Source: Primula veris (lineage: Eukaryota > Streptophyta > Magnoliopsida > Ericales > Primulaceae). Taken from it: a DNA stretch of 64,000 nt. The notes under the pieces are model-generated. The model was not told the origin of the DNA, ran no database searches, and saw only the letters and a program-made list of their open reading frames with translations. Made by a program: the position numbers and the translations under genes. How positions within the stretch are numbered: the first letter of the stretch is position 1; the number at the start of each line of letters is the position of its first letter. Below, in pieces: positions 33,535 through 48,440 of the stretch. The stretch spans positions 28,677,060 through 28,741,059 of the forward strand of contig OY821742.1 in NCBI GenBank assembly GCA_963682055.1, written 5' to 3'.

Positions 33535-35299
33535 TATTTGGGACATTAAAAAAGAAATCCTTAGTGACAAGTGATTTCAGTGCTTATGCCCCTTTGGGTG
33601 GAGGTCTTGTGAGATTAGTCAATATGAGAATTGGTTTACCTTTATTGGTAGCTAGCCATCGCTTTAAATATTACTTGCTGTACTTTTGAAATATTGGGTG
33701 CAGTGAGGATTGGGGAAATTACAGGAACTATGGAAGACAGTTACGCCAGTTAAGTCATGGTGAGAAGAAGAGGGGAAATAATCGGTTGGCAAATTTGCTA
33801 ATTGGATTTTTGAACTACTCCCAAGCTCAGTGCATAAAACCAGGCGACCTGTCTTTCATGGTATGTTGTGTCTCAGTTTTTATGTTTAAAGTTTCAAATT
33901 ACTGTGGTAGTGTGTTTTGCAGGTACACTAAGTGGCTCTCAAGCCACCAAGTGTGTTGGAGCAGTAGATACACAAAGAGAAGAGATGGGCACTTCGAGAG
34001 AGATATGGAACTAAAGAAGATCAAGCTTAAAGAAAATGAAGACTCAAAGAGAAGATCCTCACTAGGAGATTAAGTCAGTGTAAAAACTCAATTATGAGAT
34101 TTTACAACTTATTTTGTAATAATGGGATTGTTAATTTCACTTCTTTTGTTAGACAAGGGCAATACAAGAAAATGCCCTTAATTTTTTTGTTGTATGATGT
34201 TCAAAATGAGACTCTTTTGTATGAAGAGACCACTAAGCCTATTGCTTGTGGTCGGATTTCAAATTTTTAAGGCCTATTTCGACTTGTGGAATAGGTCAGT
34301 TACTGGTTTCGATTAATACAAGCTTACCTTTCAAAAATAAAATAAAAATTTGTTTCTAAAGCTGCATATTTCCAACATGTAAAAGTGGTAGAGGCAAAAT
34401 CGATTGTTTCACCAGAAGTATAGTTAACATGTTTAATTACCTTCCTTTTTAATACTAGTCATTATGGCCTTAAGATTATCTTGTTTAAGATCTTGTTAAA
34501 ATACTTTTCCTACCATAGTTTCGTTAATTTAGAAGATCGAGCTATAATATTAACTGTTATAGTCTCATTGTTTCCCGTTTTCCTAACTTTTCCTTGTTTA
34601 TGCTTTGCATGCTATTTATCATTTCTTTAAGTGGCAATCTCATACATCCAACCTAAATAAAGAATCACTTGACAGTAGTGAATCCTGGTTCCAAGAGATA
34701 TATTTGTGAATGAATCATGAATATACGTACTTTCTTAGCCCTAGATATATATGAACCTCGGTATATAAAGGTTCCCATTTGATTTATTATTGCTCTAATT
34801 TAGAAATATTTCATTTAACAACAGCCAAGGGGCGAAGCCAAGAATGATTACGGTGGTGCCAAGATTTTGAATATAAAAAGTAGTGGTGACAAATCATCGT
34901 TTTTAACATATTCTAGTGAAAAAAATTATCAAAAATTGAAAAACTCATAACCTCATTATGGAGGGTGCCGTCACCCCTGATGTTTAGTTTCCACCCTAAC
35001 ATTAGCACTTGCTTTAACAAAATGGTAGCGAATGAGGGGAAGGAAAGATTGGTAGAAGATGAAGGCAAAAATGATAAACAGATTATCAACAAGTTATCAT
35101 TTTCAGAAACACAGAACGAATTAGCGATTTACCAGCTATAAAATGTACATGTTTATTTCCTTCAAGAAATATTTTAATTATAAATTACTAGTTCTCAAGT
35201 ACAAAACAGTTCTTTAGGGACTGTGAACTAAATAAAACAAAACGTATTTGCTCATTGAATCAAAAACTTATTTGACCAAATTTAGGGGAGAAGAGAGAA

Positions 35300-35365
<66 letters not shown>

Positions 35366-36378
35366 GAAGCTCCAAAAATATATATGGATGTCGTTCTTCT
35401 AGTTCACGGGCTCCGTCACTAGCGGGGTTTGTTTCGTTTTAGATTTCATTAGCTTTAATTTTGATTTTTTGTTGTTGTTAATTACTTTATGTTTTTTGTT
35501 CTAATTTTGTTCTAATTTTGTTTGATTATTGTTTGAGTTTGGCTATTCAGAACTTAATTTTTTTTTTAATTATTCTGAGATAATTAGTAATTTTTAAATA
35601 TGTTGGTAGCAAATCAAATTAAACTTTAATCATCATACAGATGGACAATTCGAAGTTACTCTGTTGGTAGTTTGTTTGTTTTTTGTTTTTTGTAAATTTA
35701 AAATGGGGGTTGCCCAAATTTTTTTTATTAATAGGGAGTTTAAAATGGTCATCCGACCTTATTACAAAAAGAAAAGCATTACATGGATTGACAATGAAAG
35801 CATAATAAATTGTAAGGACGAAATAAAGAAAAAATAAAAATACAAGTCCCACTAAGGTTAAATATATCTTGTTTCACACAAATTTTTCTATCTAATATAA
35901 CTAGATAGAAAATAAATGGAGAAAGCAAAATAATTTTATCTATTTGATATTTTACGGGTACAATCTCTAAATATTTTAGAAAATAGAAATCATTTGATTA
36001 ATCTCTTAACAAACGAATTCTTGTTGGTTCCAATACTTTGATGAGAACTGAGTTGTTGATTTGCTTGACTTTCGAGACTAATCTTGACTTGAAAGCTTAT
36101 TTATTTATGAATGAACTTGTTTGTGAGTTTGATTTTAAGAAACACTTCATTTGTGATTTTGAGTTTAGGTTCAAAATGTTCCATTCATGCCCACATGTAC
36201 TTTGAGTTTAGGTTCAAAATGGTTCATGCACCCTTTTAGTTTGAGTTTATGATCAAAATAGTCCATCTATGCCCCTTTATAGTTTGATTTTAGGATAAAA
36301 ATGGTACATGATTAAATGTAACCATTCTTTGACTTACCATTGCTTCGCAATTTTAAACAAACAAGTAGTAATTAATAT
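33535..36378. other. AT-rich intergenic sequence
   Basis: No gene recognised with confidence. 33700-34075 contains acceptor- and donor-like signals (TTGGGTGCAG at 33704, CATG/GTATGTTG at 33861, TTTTGCAG at 33922), but the joined frame hits a stop at once, so a coding gene is not supported. 36150-36310 has four loose ~50-bp repeats built on GTTTGAGTTTAGG.TCAAAATGGTTCAT. Confidence 0.4.
35303..35360. repeat. (TA)n microsatellite
   Basis: About 29 uninterrupted TA units. Confidence 0.98.
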
Positions 36379-36672
36379 TTGCACACTCAAGCTAAGATCA
36401 AGGGGGACTTGATGGTTTGATCACCGTTCACACTCCCTCACACGGAGGAGTTGTAAGGAGGTGTGAATCAATTATGGTGTATATAATATAATAATTTAAA
36501 GTGTTTAATGGAAGTATGGTTTAGAGATACACGTATTTAGTATATATTTGTAGAGAGATTGAGAGATTGGAAGCTATTTTTTGGTTAATGAGCTCCTTAT
36601 ATAGGCGGATGGACTAAATTTTTGATTAGCACAATCTTGGAAATCATATCTTATGATATTATAATATATCTC
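36379..36672. repeat. Dispersed repeat, copy 2
   Basis: Second copy of the 33228-33534 repeat. It may be part of a longer unit reaching to about 37080, because 36984-37026 matches 30001-30045. Confidence 0.8.
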
Positions 36673-38517
36673 TTATCTTATCAATGATATATTATAATAA
36701 TCTCCTCTGTATCTTTTCATGTGTATCCACCGACTTTGACTTGCTCATGGGGAAGAGTGTTGATGTCGGCCTCCTCAAGGAGGGGCTTTTCCGAGGGCCA
36801 CGATTCTCGCTATATATGAACTTGGGTGAAGACCTACTTTTTACTTGGCATTGCCTCCCTCTCAGACTCAATAATATAATCACCCGAGGGACTAAAACCA
36901 TACTTGTCGTAGAGAGGCAGAATCTCTCAGGAGATTCTATTTCCTTGTGCAATAAGTAATATATTTTTATTTTTAGACAATATCTTTATGGGACGTCTCC
37001 CGTATAGATTTGATGTCATCTTTCCTTATTAGGATATTCTCTTCCAGATAGTGACTTATCAGTATCTTCTCGTGCTTATGTCGATTGTCAGCTCCTCGGG
37101 GGACGGGTGAAAACCCTTATTGTCCCCCTCGCAAGGGACACCAATTGCTCATTAATTGCTAGGTTTATTGACAGGTCAAATCGCATATATTGCAATCGTT
37201 GCGGAGTTCTAACTCTCAATTTTAACCTCCATCAGCTACCTAAAGGTTTGTGTACTTCTAACTTATCTTGAAGAGGAGACCCACCCAATCTAAGAAGAAA
37301 ACGACTATGAAGTTTTGGATTTGAAGATGTATTTATAACTTCCATTATCGTTCCTTTTTGTACACTGTAAGGAAAATTATAATTACAGTTGCAAACAACA
37401 CTCTTAGCTTCCCATTTCTCCCTTAAATTTAGGAGAGGAAAAAAAACTAGTATAAGAGCTGTAAAAACCCTTAAACTCTTCCATTTCTATATCCCTGTAA
37501 AGGTTCAAGCCACGTTAACATCCTACAAGGTTATCTTTCCTTCTCTCTCTCTCTCATTCCGCTGTCTTTGTTGTATTAACCTTTACTGAGTTATAAAATC
37601 ATTCACTTTTTAAATTTTAAATGACTACTTCATATTTATACAATAGTTCTGTTTTTCTATTCACTTCCTTATTTTTATTTATATTAGTTTTTTATCTTTC
37701 TTTTGTTATTTAATATATATACTTGTGATAGAAAGTGAATTAGTAGATGATAGAGAAAATTTTAGAACCAATTTGGTTCCTCTCATATGAGGAAGAAAAT
37801 AATTTTTCAAATTTTGAAAAAAGTTATAAGCAAGTTGTTGATGCAACAAAATCAAATAGTTTTTGGTAAAGTTTCGAAAAATTTAACTAAAAATAAGTTT
37901 TGATGAACCAATAGTGCTTGCTGAGCATCCGCACCAGCTACCTCAACTATTTCCTCAAACCTAACACATTTTATATCTTTTAAGGAACCGTTTACATTTA
38001 CATAAAATTCCAGCTTCCTTATTAATTTCTTTATAATAACCCTACATTATTATTTTTTATTTGTTTATTATCATTTAATAATCATAACAATATTATAACC
38101 ACAAAAATATGGACCCCGTGATAGTTTATTACTATTATATTAATCTAGGAAATCATATACATTCCTTATATATAAGATGAATTTTGTGTTTTCTTAAATT
38201 TAGGGAATTTATAGGGTTGCTGATGCATGTCATTTTCTATACCATAATCATCAAGTTTTAAGGAAAAATATGTTTTGAGGAACCACATACGGATGATTTA
38301 ATAGTTTTCTTTTTCCCGAATAAACGTGAATAAAGTAAAATGTTTTGTTAGTGAATTTTTAAAACAAAAACTAATCATTTTTATATGTATTCATTATTAT
38401 ATATTTTTTTCAATACATACAAAAATAAACAAAACGGGTCATTTTAATAACATATTATAATCAAGATATTAAAGTGTAATATACTTTTAGTATAAACATG
38501 GTTTTTTATTACATATT
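36673..38517. other. AT-rich intergenic sequence
   Basis: No gene recognised. 36720-36960 is less AT-rich and open in both directions for about 85-90 codons, but matches no family I know. Confidence 0.4.
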
Positions 38518-38734
38518 TATTTTAAGCCAAATTAGCTCAATAATATATGTATTCGAGTTTGTTGTAGGTGTACCAAACTCCATAGCCACAACCTTTTTAT
38601 ATAGGCTAGAGGTTGGGAGATTACAAGTTAAATATTAAAGACAAGAATTCAAAAGATTGTAACATACAAAGGAGCAAATGCTCATACTAAATGATATGTA
38701 ACTCCTATATTTATTGGACAATCCATTATTTACA
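38518..38734 (-). repeat. Copia D 3' LTR (left on map)
   Basis: 217 bp, starting TATTTTAAGCC on the plus strand (TG expected at this end) and ending CCATTATTTACA. It lacks a 36-37 bp piece present in the right LTR between two ATATATGTA copies. Confidence 0.85.
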
Positions 38735-38825
38735 TAACTCCCCCTTGGATGTCCAAAAGTATACTTAATCACATTTGATCTCCTCCGTCTTGTAGCTTGT
38801 TGGTACAAACTAACCACTAACAAAT

Positions 38826-39155
38826 GCCTCGTTAAAACCTTTCCAGAGAAAACTCATTGGGAAAAAAATCTCTAGGCGAAGGAAAAAAAGAGTACGATTT
38901 GGTTAGAATAATAGGGGTAACCACATACATAAAGTGCCTCATCAAAACCTTGACAAAGTAAACCCAATGGGAAAAACCTCTAATCAAAGGAAAAAAAATT
39001 ACACTGTGATTAGAAGTATTCGACTGGATACTCTCCCTGATTTAAGCCATCATTAGTGAGGATTTTCTCGATTTAGTGTCTCGTTAAAAACCTTGTCAAG
39101 GTAAACCCAATAGGGAAAAACCCTTTGACCAACGACAAAAAGAGTACATGATCTG
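38826..39155 (-). repeat. Three imperfect ~110-125 bp repeats in the D 3' region
   Basis: The block TGCCTCGTTAAAACCTT...AAACCCAATGGGAAAAACC...GGAAAAAAAGAGTAC occurs at about 38825, 38935 and 39076. It is non-coding and sits between RNase H and the LTR. Confidence 0.8.
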
Positions 39156-39275
39156 AAATAAGAAATTGAGCATACATCAGGATGCTCCCCCTCACTTGCA
39201 CACGACAGGGTGCAAGGACATGTCACTTTAGAATAGCTCAGAGAGCTTCCTAAGACCAATTGCTCTTACATGTTT

Positions 39276-39850
39276 CTAAAACGAATACTTTGGCAGTGAC
39301 TTAGTCAACAAGTCTGCGTGATTATTCTCTGATCCAATATGCTTAACTTCAATCTTTTGAAGTGCTTGTTGCTCATGTGTAAAGAACAACTTTGGCGAGA
39401 GATGCTTGGTGGCATCACCTTTGATGAAACCATGTTTTGATTGATCAATAGCAGTGGTGTTGTCCTCATAAATAACAACTAGTTCATCAGGATCATAAGC
39501 TAGATCACACGAACTTTGAATATGGCCAATAACTGCTCGAAGCCATATACACTCTCTAGTTGCCTCATAAAGTACGAGTAGCTCAGAGTGGTTCATCGAA
39601 ATAGCCACCAAGGTCTATTTACGAGACCTCCACGATATCGCCGTGTTCCCAATGGTAAAGACATAACCAGACTGGGAACGTCCCTTGTGCAGGTCTGATC
39701 AGTAACCCGTATCGGCATAACCGACAAGGGTCGCATTATTTCAAATGCCAAGGGGGTTGAACTCACTCGTTGACGCATAGGGATAGAACAAACCCATATC
39801 CGTAGTACCCTTAAGGTAATGGAAGACGTCTTTAATGCCATTCCAGTGGT
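39276..39850 (-). pseudogene. Copia D RNase H remnant
   Basis: The minus strand reads GIKDVFHYLKGTTD near 39838, then the RNase H domain of copia type ending HIGSENNHADLLTKSLPK at about 39290. Stops and a frame change near 39600-39750 break it. The sequence in front is integrase, so the entire reverse transcriptase is missing at a junction near 39850. Confidence 0.85.
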
Positions 39851-40930
39851 GGCATGTTGGCGAGGTCATTAAATGCGTCTGTCATTTGATTTGAAACATT
39901 TTGCACACCTAGAATTATCTGCACCTCCTTATCACTATGTGCATTAAAGGATCAAGATGAGACATAGTGGGTACATGCCACGTTAATTCACATCGTTTCT
40001 CATCAACGTTAACGTGCATTTCTCTCCCTAATGATAGAAAGATAGTCTCATTGAAGTCACAACCCGCATGTCTAGCGGTAAAGAGATCGCCTGTCGAGGG
40101 CTCTAAATAGCGTATTATGGATGGGGATTCATAACCGACATATATTCATGACGTCCAAATTTTGAACACTTTGGCGGTTCAATTGGAACATTGACTAAAC
40201 ACCCAAACATGCGTAAATATGAGACATCGGGCTCATATCCAGTTACCAACTGCTACACAGATAGTGGCTAGGTGGTCATGGGCCTCAGACGGACCAACGC
40301 AGCAGCATGCAAAATTGCATAACCCCATGTAGAATTTGGAAGTTTGGTGCGCATTACCAAAGTTCACATAATAATTTGAAAATGTTTAATGAAAGCTTCT
40401 GCAAGACCGTTTTGGGTGTGAACATAAGCAACTGGATGTTCAAGATCAATTCCCAATGTCATGCAATAATCATCGAAAGTTTTCGATGTGAACTCCGCGG
40501 CATTATCAAGTCTAATAGACTTTATTAGATAATCCGGATGGTGAGCCCTTAACTTAAAGATCTGGGTATGGAGTTTAGGAAACGATGCGTTTCTTGTGGA
40601 CAACAAAGCTATGTGTGACCATCTTGTTGATGCATCAACCAAAACCATGAAATATTTAAATGGTCCGCATGTTGGTTGGACTGGTCCACAAATATCTCCT
40701 TCAATTTTTTCAAGGAATTGGGAAACCAATTTTGTAGGTTTCACTTGAATTGGTTTGAGATTTGTCTTTCCAATAGAGCATGCTTGGCATAGGCTTTTCG
40801 GATTGATCACGAAATTTTTTCCTCCAAGAGGATGCCCAGGTGATGCATTCATCAGTCGAAGCATCGTATTTTGACCTGTGTGTCCCAGCCGGTCATGCCA
40901 TAACATATAAGAGCTCTCATCAATCGGTGC
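39851..40930 (-). pseudogene. Copia D GAG-pre-integrase and integrase, broken
   Basis: The zinc-binding part is MLWHDRLGHTG ... CQACSIGK (40906-40780). The catalytic core holds D in EGDICGP, D in IRLDNAAEF and E in TQNGLAEAF (to about 40390), so the DDE triad survives. After 40364 the frame is lost, but C-terminal integrase sequence remains readable in pieces to about 39870. Confidence 0.88.
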
Positions 40931-40960
40931 CCACCGAATGATAAGATTGCTTTCAATGTT

Positions 40961-41345
40961 TCATATCGTTGTAACATAAAAACCACTTGAAAGACATCTC
41001 AACTTCTCCAAAAGACTCTTTTGGTCGTCTTGAGTGGAGGTGATGTAAAGGTATTCAATACCATTTTCACGAGCAGTTTCAATATGAAACTTGTTTTCTC
41101 GGATATCCTTAAAACTCAACAAGGTTCGACTGGACCTCGGAGAATATAAGGCCTCAGATATGGTCAAAAGTACCATTTGACAACAAGACTTGGGCTTTAC
41201 CAAAGCCTTTAACAAGGGTCGACGGGCCTGAAATTGTTGTCACTAAGGTTACTTTAGGCGTAAAGTTGATAAAATAGCATTTCTCTTTTAAGATAGTGTG
41301 TGTAGTACCACTATCAGCCAGACAATCAACTGCCCCACAATTCAT
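40961..41345 (-). pseudogene. Copia D aspartic protease, broken
   Basis: The motif LADSGTTHTIL (D-S-G active site) lies near 41310. A frameshift near 41160-41215 separates it from the downstream part (LSFKDIRENKFHIET... ), which leads toward the GAG-pre-integrase domain. Confidence 0.8.
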
Positions 41346-41566
41346 GCCTAAAAGTAAAATAATTTAAAGTTGGTCACACTAATAAAGGAATCGCTTAACG
41401 AAATAGCTTTAAATTATTGCGAAAAAAATTTATTCATAATGCAAAACCACATAATCCAAAAGAAACAAATATCCAAGGGAAAAAGCATAATCCGAATGGA
41501 AATTAAAAACATAATCCAAGAGCTAAACAAGTGCTCAATTATTAACGAAAATGAAGAAAAAAAACT

Positions 41567-42562
41567 TTATTCTTCCATTTGAGCTATGAAGTCTGAGGTC
41601 TCAAGAATTTCCTTTCTTCTCACTTCAACCATATTTCCTTCGGTATTTCTACCCCTATGATAGTTTTGAACTTCTTGGGGAGTTTCCTTGCATGTCTTTT
41701 GCATATTACCATAAACACCACATTTGTAGCACAGAATTTGCGCTTGAGCATTTTCTGTTGCTTTGGGACGACTGGCCCTGTTGTTGTTTTTCCTACCACG
41801 AGACTGCCTTGGAGCCAAAGGTCTTCGGTTTAGATGATTATCAAAACCTCTCTTGGCTGGGCGAGCATTACGCTCCCCATGATTCCTTTGCTGACGGGAC
41901 GACTGGCCCTTGTCTCGGTTCCCATATCCTGGAGGTAGTCCACGAATAGTATAAGCATCGGGCCTTGGAATAGCCTTTGTCCCAGCAGGACGAGAATTGT
42001 TGTTCCTCATTAAAACGAGGCTATTTTTCTCGTCCAATAACAGCTGGGTGATGAGCTCGGGAAACTTGGTATACTTAGACTGACAATATTGCTTTTGGAG
42101 CAAGTTGTCAGAGGTAGGAAATGTGGTTTTGGTCTTCTCTAGCAAGTCCTTGTTGGTTAATGTTTCACCACAATACTGGAGAAGAGCATGAATCCTGCAT
42201 ACTTCGGCATTATATTTCTTAACGCTTTCGAAGTCCTGAAATCACAAAATCAACCAATCATGGCGGGCTTAGGAAGCCAGATGGTCTTTTGGTGGTCGAA
42301 GCGCTCTCTGAGAGAGTCCCACAGCATCTTCAGTGAGGTGATCGCTATGAACCCAGACTTCATTGCGTATGATAAGTGGCGGCGGAACAGAATCATCGTC
42401 CTCGCATTCATTTCACACTTCCACTTCCACTTCATGTTCATCCTCAGCGTAGATGATGTCCAACAAGCCTTGGGCATCTAGATGGTTCTGGATATCTTGA
42501 GTCCAGTCCAAGTAGTTCTTGCCAGCGGCATCGAGGATCGGAAAGTCAAGTTTGATTGACAT
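41567..42562 (-). pseudogene. Copia D gag, broken
   Basis: ATG 42562-42560 opens MSIKLDFPILDAAGKNYLDW, a typical copia gag start. An in-frame stop follows near 42413, and the UBN2 part (SLRERFDHQKTIW) is in another frame. The C-terminal segment (42145-41567) is Arg/Asn-rich with a knuckle CYKCGVYGNMQKTC, in which the zinc-binding histidine is replaced by asparagine. Confidence 0.82.
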
Positions 42563-44154
42563 TTTTTTATTCAATGGGAGAAAAATACTGGATTAGTTAT
42601 CATATAAATCAACAGGTTTATATGTTTATGGTTTGCATAAGCACAAACTTGTTTCGAATCGACAGGTTCGAAAAATACTAGTTTTGCTTTCAATTGAATA
42701 GGTTCTTATTGATCGAACAACGGGCCGATACTGAGACACCAATTCAGCAAAAATACACATATATAGACACATTCGGGGAACTTATTATTTACTCAACCCC
42801 TTTCGGTAGCTCTACTTGAACACGACCAGGAAAGACGGTGAGGGTTGAGGACACGAATGCCACTTAAAGCCCGACCACATTAGGATTCTATCATCCGCCT
42901 ATATCTTTCCTATACATCGTATCCAAATAGGTGAGCCTATTTGGGGAAGATTCATAATTATTCCAACTTAAATGTGAATATATACCGGTTTCGTAAATTT
43001 TTGTGCACAAATTTTAAACTCACATATTCAGTTCGTTAAATAGAAATAGGCTTAAAAAAACTAATAACTAACACAATTATAATAGTCGTGTGGCATGTTC
43101 AACGTTACATACATGTATTTGGACTAACTAATGGTAATTTAACTAACTTATAACACTAAGTTATAATTAACTAAGTTGTCAACCGTGCACTAATAGCATA
43201 TCATAAGTAATTAAATCACAAGGGCACATGCAATATTCAATCACATTTATAATTTAACAAGCCATGTATAATAATCATAGAGATTCACGCATGTATTACC
43301 AAAATCTTATTCCATGCAGGATAAAATTTATTTTAACCGTGACTAATATGAGGGTGTTTGCATAGGTGCTCTCAATTTAATCAAATTATAAGATACAATC
43401 CTATCGAATATTAAGTACAATTCATCACACATGTTTGCACCTTAACTATATCATATATTAGCAAAGTTAACATGCAGGATAGATCAATTATATGATAATA
43501 TACATTTAATTAGCCTACATTAATACATGATTTGGAGTTACAAAAAAAAATGAAGGGATTTACACATGTAACTTACGTTTGTTACTACCCTTAAACATTA
43601 ATTAATATATACTAGTAACCTAAGTTATAATTGCATTTTTATTTATATATTATAACTCTTAAGCATTTACTAGCCATTATCTAACTTAATGTTGCAAATT
43701 CATACCACACAAATCGTAACGGTTTACTAGCCATTAACTAACTTAATGTTGCAAATTCATACCACACAAATCGTAACGGTCATATTCAAGGCAATAATGA
43801 TTTACGTTACATATTTTATAAACTAATCAGTTTTTTATAACATGCAATTTCCATTTCTAAATACATAACTATGTATAATTGGAGCAAACATGAGCAAGTT
43901 AATACACATATACTGTTTTGTATAGAATGGTGTATAATAGGGACTACGGATGTAATTACATATTTTCAGTCATAACCTTATTACAGAGGCAGTACAATAG
44001 TTTCATATTAGTTACATAGTAGTCCTACATGTTCCAGATTATTACCAATCAGTTTCTACAGTTTCAGTAAGTGGCATATTCAGTTCAGCAGAGAGTTTAC
44101 ATTTACATGATACAATGGTTATGGATTTTGTCAATGTAAATTACTACGTATGAC
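42563..44154 (-). other. Copia D leader, part left of the hAT insertion
   Basis: Non-coding, AT-rich. 42765-42975 is the module shared with 22075-22310. A 57-bp unit (TTACTAGCCATTA.CTAACTTAATG...) is duplicated in tandem at 43676-43790. The leader resumes at 51038-51693 after the hAT. Confidence 0.7.
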
Positions 44155-44422
44155 TAGGGATGGCAATTGGGCCGGGTTTCTCAAAACCCGACCCGACCCG
44201 ACCCACGCATCAATCCGCACATAATCCGACCCGACCCGTTTATACCCGACCCGACCCGACCCGTTTGACCCGGAATTTTTTTCCTTTTCTTATTATTCTT
44301 TGTTTTTATACACGTTATAGGAACAAATAGTAACAACAAAATCTGCATAATAAGTAAATCCCAATTCCAAACAAAGTTCATCACCGTTCTTCACTGAACA
44401 TACATCATACATGCAAATATTA

Positions 44423-45731
<1,309 letters not shown>

Positions 45732-46389
45732 CTAAATCATCACATGATCATTTGTTCCACTACTTCCCGCTTCCATTTCGTCACTAGGCTCCTCTTCTTC
45801 ATCGTTAACTTTCGGGAGACAACTCGCATCTAGGCTGGAATTGGAATCTGAAAAAACAAAAGTAACTAATGTAAACCAACATTCGATACGAAAAGTAGAC
45901 AACTTTATAAGAAAATCAACTCCAAACTTTTATACAAAAATATAACTAACAATAAAATGGAAATCCCAACTACAAACTTAAGTAGGTTCAGTAAAATGTA
46001 AATGTATCTACTAGGTTAAGTAACTTAAGTAGGTCCAATAAAATGGAAATCACAACTAACAGTAGATAATTAATTGTTCGAAACGAAAATGATTTCTTTT
46101 ACCTTTTAACTCTCCCCATAGCCAATTTTGGGCACACATCAAAGCTTTCAATGTAGTCGGATGTAGTCTACTCCGATGAGGAGAAATCAATCTACCACTC
46201 GTACTAAAAGTAGATTCGGAAGCAACGGTAGATACTTGTACAGCGAGAATATCTTTTGCGATCATCTGCAAAATAGGAAAGGGGTAATTCCCTATAAGTA
46301 CCTCATGGCAAATTATATTCCTCCTAGGTATCTTGATAATTTCACATTTCCTCATAGGTACCACTTTTTATACTATATGAGTTTTATTA

Positions 46390-46920
46390 GTAATTGATTT
46401 TTTAAAAAAATGAAAAAATCACAAAAAATCATAAAAAATATAAAAATATATAAAAAATTATAAAAAATCACCAAAAATAAAAAAAAAATTATTAAAAAAT
46501 ACAAAAATCACAAAAAAATTAAAAAATCATAAAAAATTACAAAAAATCACAAAAAATTACAAAAAAATCACAAAAAATCACAAAAAATCACAAAAAATCA
46601 CAAAAAATCACAAAAAATTACAAAAACTTACAAAAAATCACAAAAAATCACAAAAAATACAAAAAATTACAAAAAATCACAAAAATACAAAAAATCACAA
46701 AAAATTACAAAAAATCACAACAAATTACAAAAAATCAGAACAAATCACAAAAAATCACAAAAAATCACAAAATTCACAAAAAATCACAAAACATTATAAA
46801 AAAATAACAAAAATCACAAAAAATTATAAAAATTATAAAAAATCACAAAAATTACAAAAAAAAAAAGAATTATAAAAAAATTAAAAAATCATAAACTTTT
46901 TAAAAAATTACAAAAAATAT
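46390..46920. repeat. Left low-complexity arm of the foldback element
   Basis: Irregular tandem copies of a roughly 10-bp unit, CAAAAAATCA or CAAAAAATTA. The complement is found at 47965-48440. Confidence 0.9.
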
Positions 46921-47029
46921 TTTTTTTTGTCAATATAACACTTTTTATACCGAAAAGTGATTTTTTTATACAAAAAAATGGTTTTTCCATGATAAATGTG
47001 CCTTTTTTTAATCTAAGTGAGCTGAAAGT

Positions 47030-47965
47030 GCATCTAATTCAGTCAAAAATACATATAATTCAGTCAAAAGCATATATAGTTCAATAAAAGTGAATATAGT
47101 TCAGTCGAAAGTGTATATAGTTAGTCAAAAATGCATAAAATTGAGTCGAAATTGCATTCAATTCAGCTGAAAGTACATCTAGTTCCGTTGAAAGTGCATA
47201 CAATTCAGTCGAAAGTAAATATAGTTCAATAAAAGTGAGTATGCATATAGTTCAGCTAAAAGTGCATCTGGTTCAGCTGAAAGTGCATCTGGTTCAGCTG
47301 AAAGTGCATCTGGTTCAGTTTAAAGTGCATCTAATTTAGTGGAAAGTACATATAGTTAAGTCAAAAATGCATATGGTGTAGTCGGAAATGAATATAGTAC
47401 AGTCGAAAGTGCATATAGTTCTGTTAAAAATGCATCTGATTCAACTAAAAGTGCATCTGGTACAACTGAAAGTGCATATGGTTCACCTAAAAGTGTATCT
47501 GGTTCAGCTAAAAGTGCATATGGTTCAGACAAAAGTGCATCTAGTTCAATAAAAGTGCATATCGTTCTGTAAAACCAGCATCTGGTTCACCTAAAAGTGC
47601 ATATGGTTCAGCTGAAAGTGCATATGGTTCAGCTAAAAGTGCATATGGTTCAGCTAAAAGTGCATATGGTTCAGCTAAAAGTGCATATGGTTCAGCTGAA
47701 AGTGCATCTGATTCAGCTGAAAGTGCATATGGTTCAGCTAAAAGTGCATCTAATTCAATAAAAGTGCATATGGTTCAGCTGAAAGTGCATATGGTTCAGC
47801 TGAAAGTGCATCTAGTTCAATAAAAGTGCATATGGTTCAGGTGAAAGTGCATATGGTTCAGCTAAAAGTGCATCTGGTTCAGCTAAAAGTGCATCTGGTT
47901 CAGCTAAAAGTGCATATAGTTCAGCTGAAAGTGCATCTACTACAGTCGAAAGTGCATAAAGTTCA
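47030..47965. repeat. 21-bp tandem array (about 40-45 units) rich in E-box palindromes
   Basis: The unit is AGTGCATATGGTTCAGCTGAA with variants (CATCTG for CATATG, CAGCTAAA for CAGCTGAA, and shorter TTCAATAAAAG units). Units are most regular at 47590-47720. CATATG, CATCTG and CAGCTG all fit the E-box CANNTG. Units at the left edge are more diverged. Confidence 0.93.
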
Positions 47966-48440
47966 ATAAAAGTGATTTTTTTAATGATTTTTTTGTGTGA
48001 TTTTTTTCATTTTTTTTATAATTTTGTGATTTTTTTCATTTTTTTCATTTTTTTTATAATTTCTTGTGATTTTTTTTATTTTTTATAAAATTTTTATTTT
48101 TTTTATTTTTTTATAATTTTTTTTTTATTTTTTTTATTTTTTTTTTTTATAATTTTTTTAAAATTTTGTGATTTTTTGTGATTTTTTTTTTTCATTTTTT
48201 GTGATTTTTTTCATTTTTTTTTTATTTTTTTATAATATTGTGATTTTTTTCATTTTTTATTATTTTTTTTTTTGTAATTTTTTTATTTTTTTTGTAATTT
48301 TTTGTGATTTTTTCATTTTTTATAATTTTTTTATTTTTTTTATAAAAATACATTATTATTTTATTTTTTACAATTTTTTGTGGTTTTTTTTCATTTATTT
48401 TGAGATTTTTTGCATTTTATATAATTTTATGTGTTTTTTT
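47966..48440. repeat. Right low-complexity arm of the foldback element
   Basis: T-rich units GTGATTTTTT, TCATTTTTT and TATAATTTTT, complementary to the left arm. Apparent open frames here are low-complexity artefacts. Confidence 0.9.

Noticed and set aside
33700..34075. Possible two-exon gene with splice-like borders
   Set aside because: The joined frame stops at once, no ATG supports the start and no family match is seen.
35690..35860. 5'-truncated LINE tail on the minus strand
   Set aside because: The T-run and ATTAATAGGGAG resemble the L1 3' end at 23513-23560, but no target duplication or coding remnant was found.
36684..36959. Open frames of 86-91 codons on both strands
   Set aside because: Overlapping frames in a repeat-like stretch, no family recognised, no gene signals.
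47560..47960. The 21-bp array reads as a heptapeptide repeat (A-E/K-S-A-Y-G-S) on the plus strand
   Set aside because: Shorter units such as TTCAATAAAAG break the frame, there is no start codon or promoter context, and all frames of a 21-bp repeat look periodic. Treated as non-coding.
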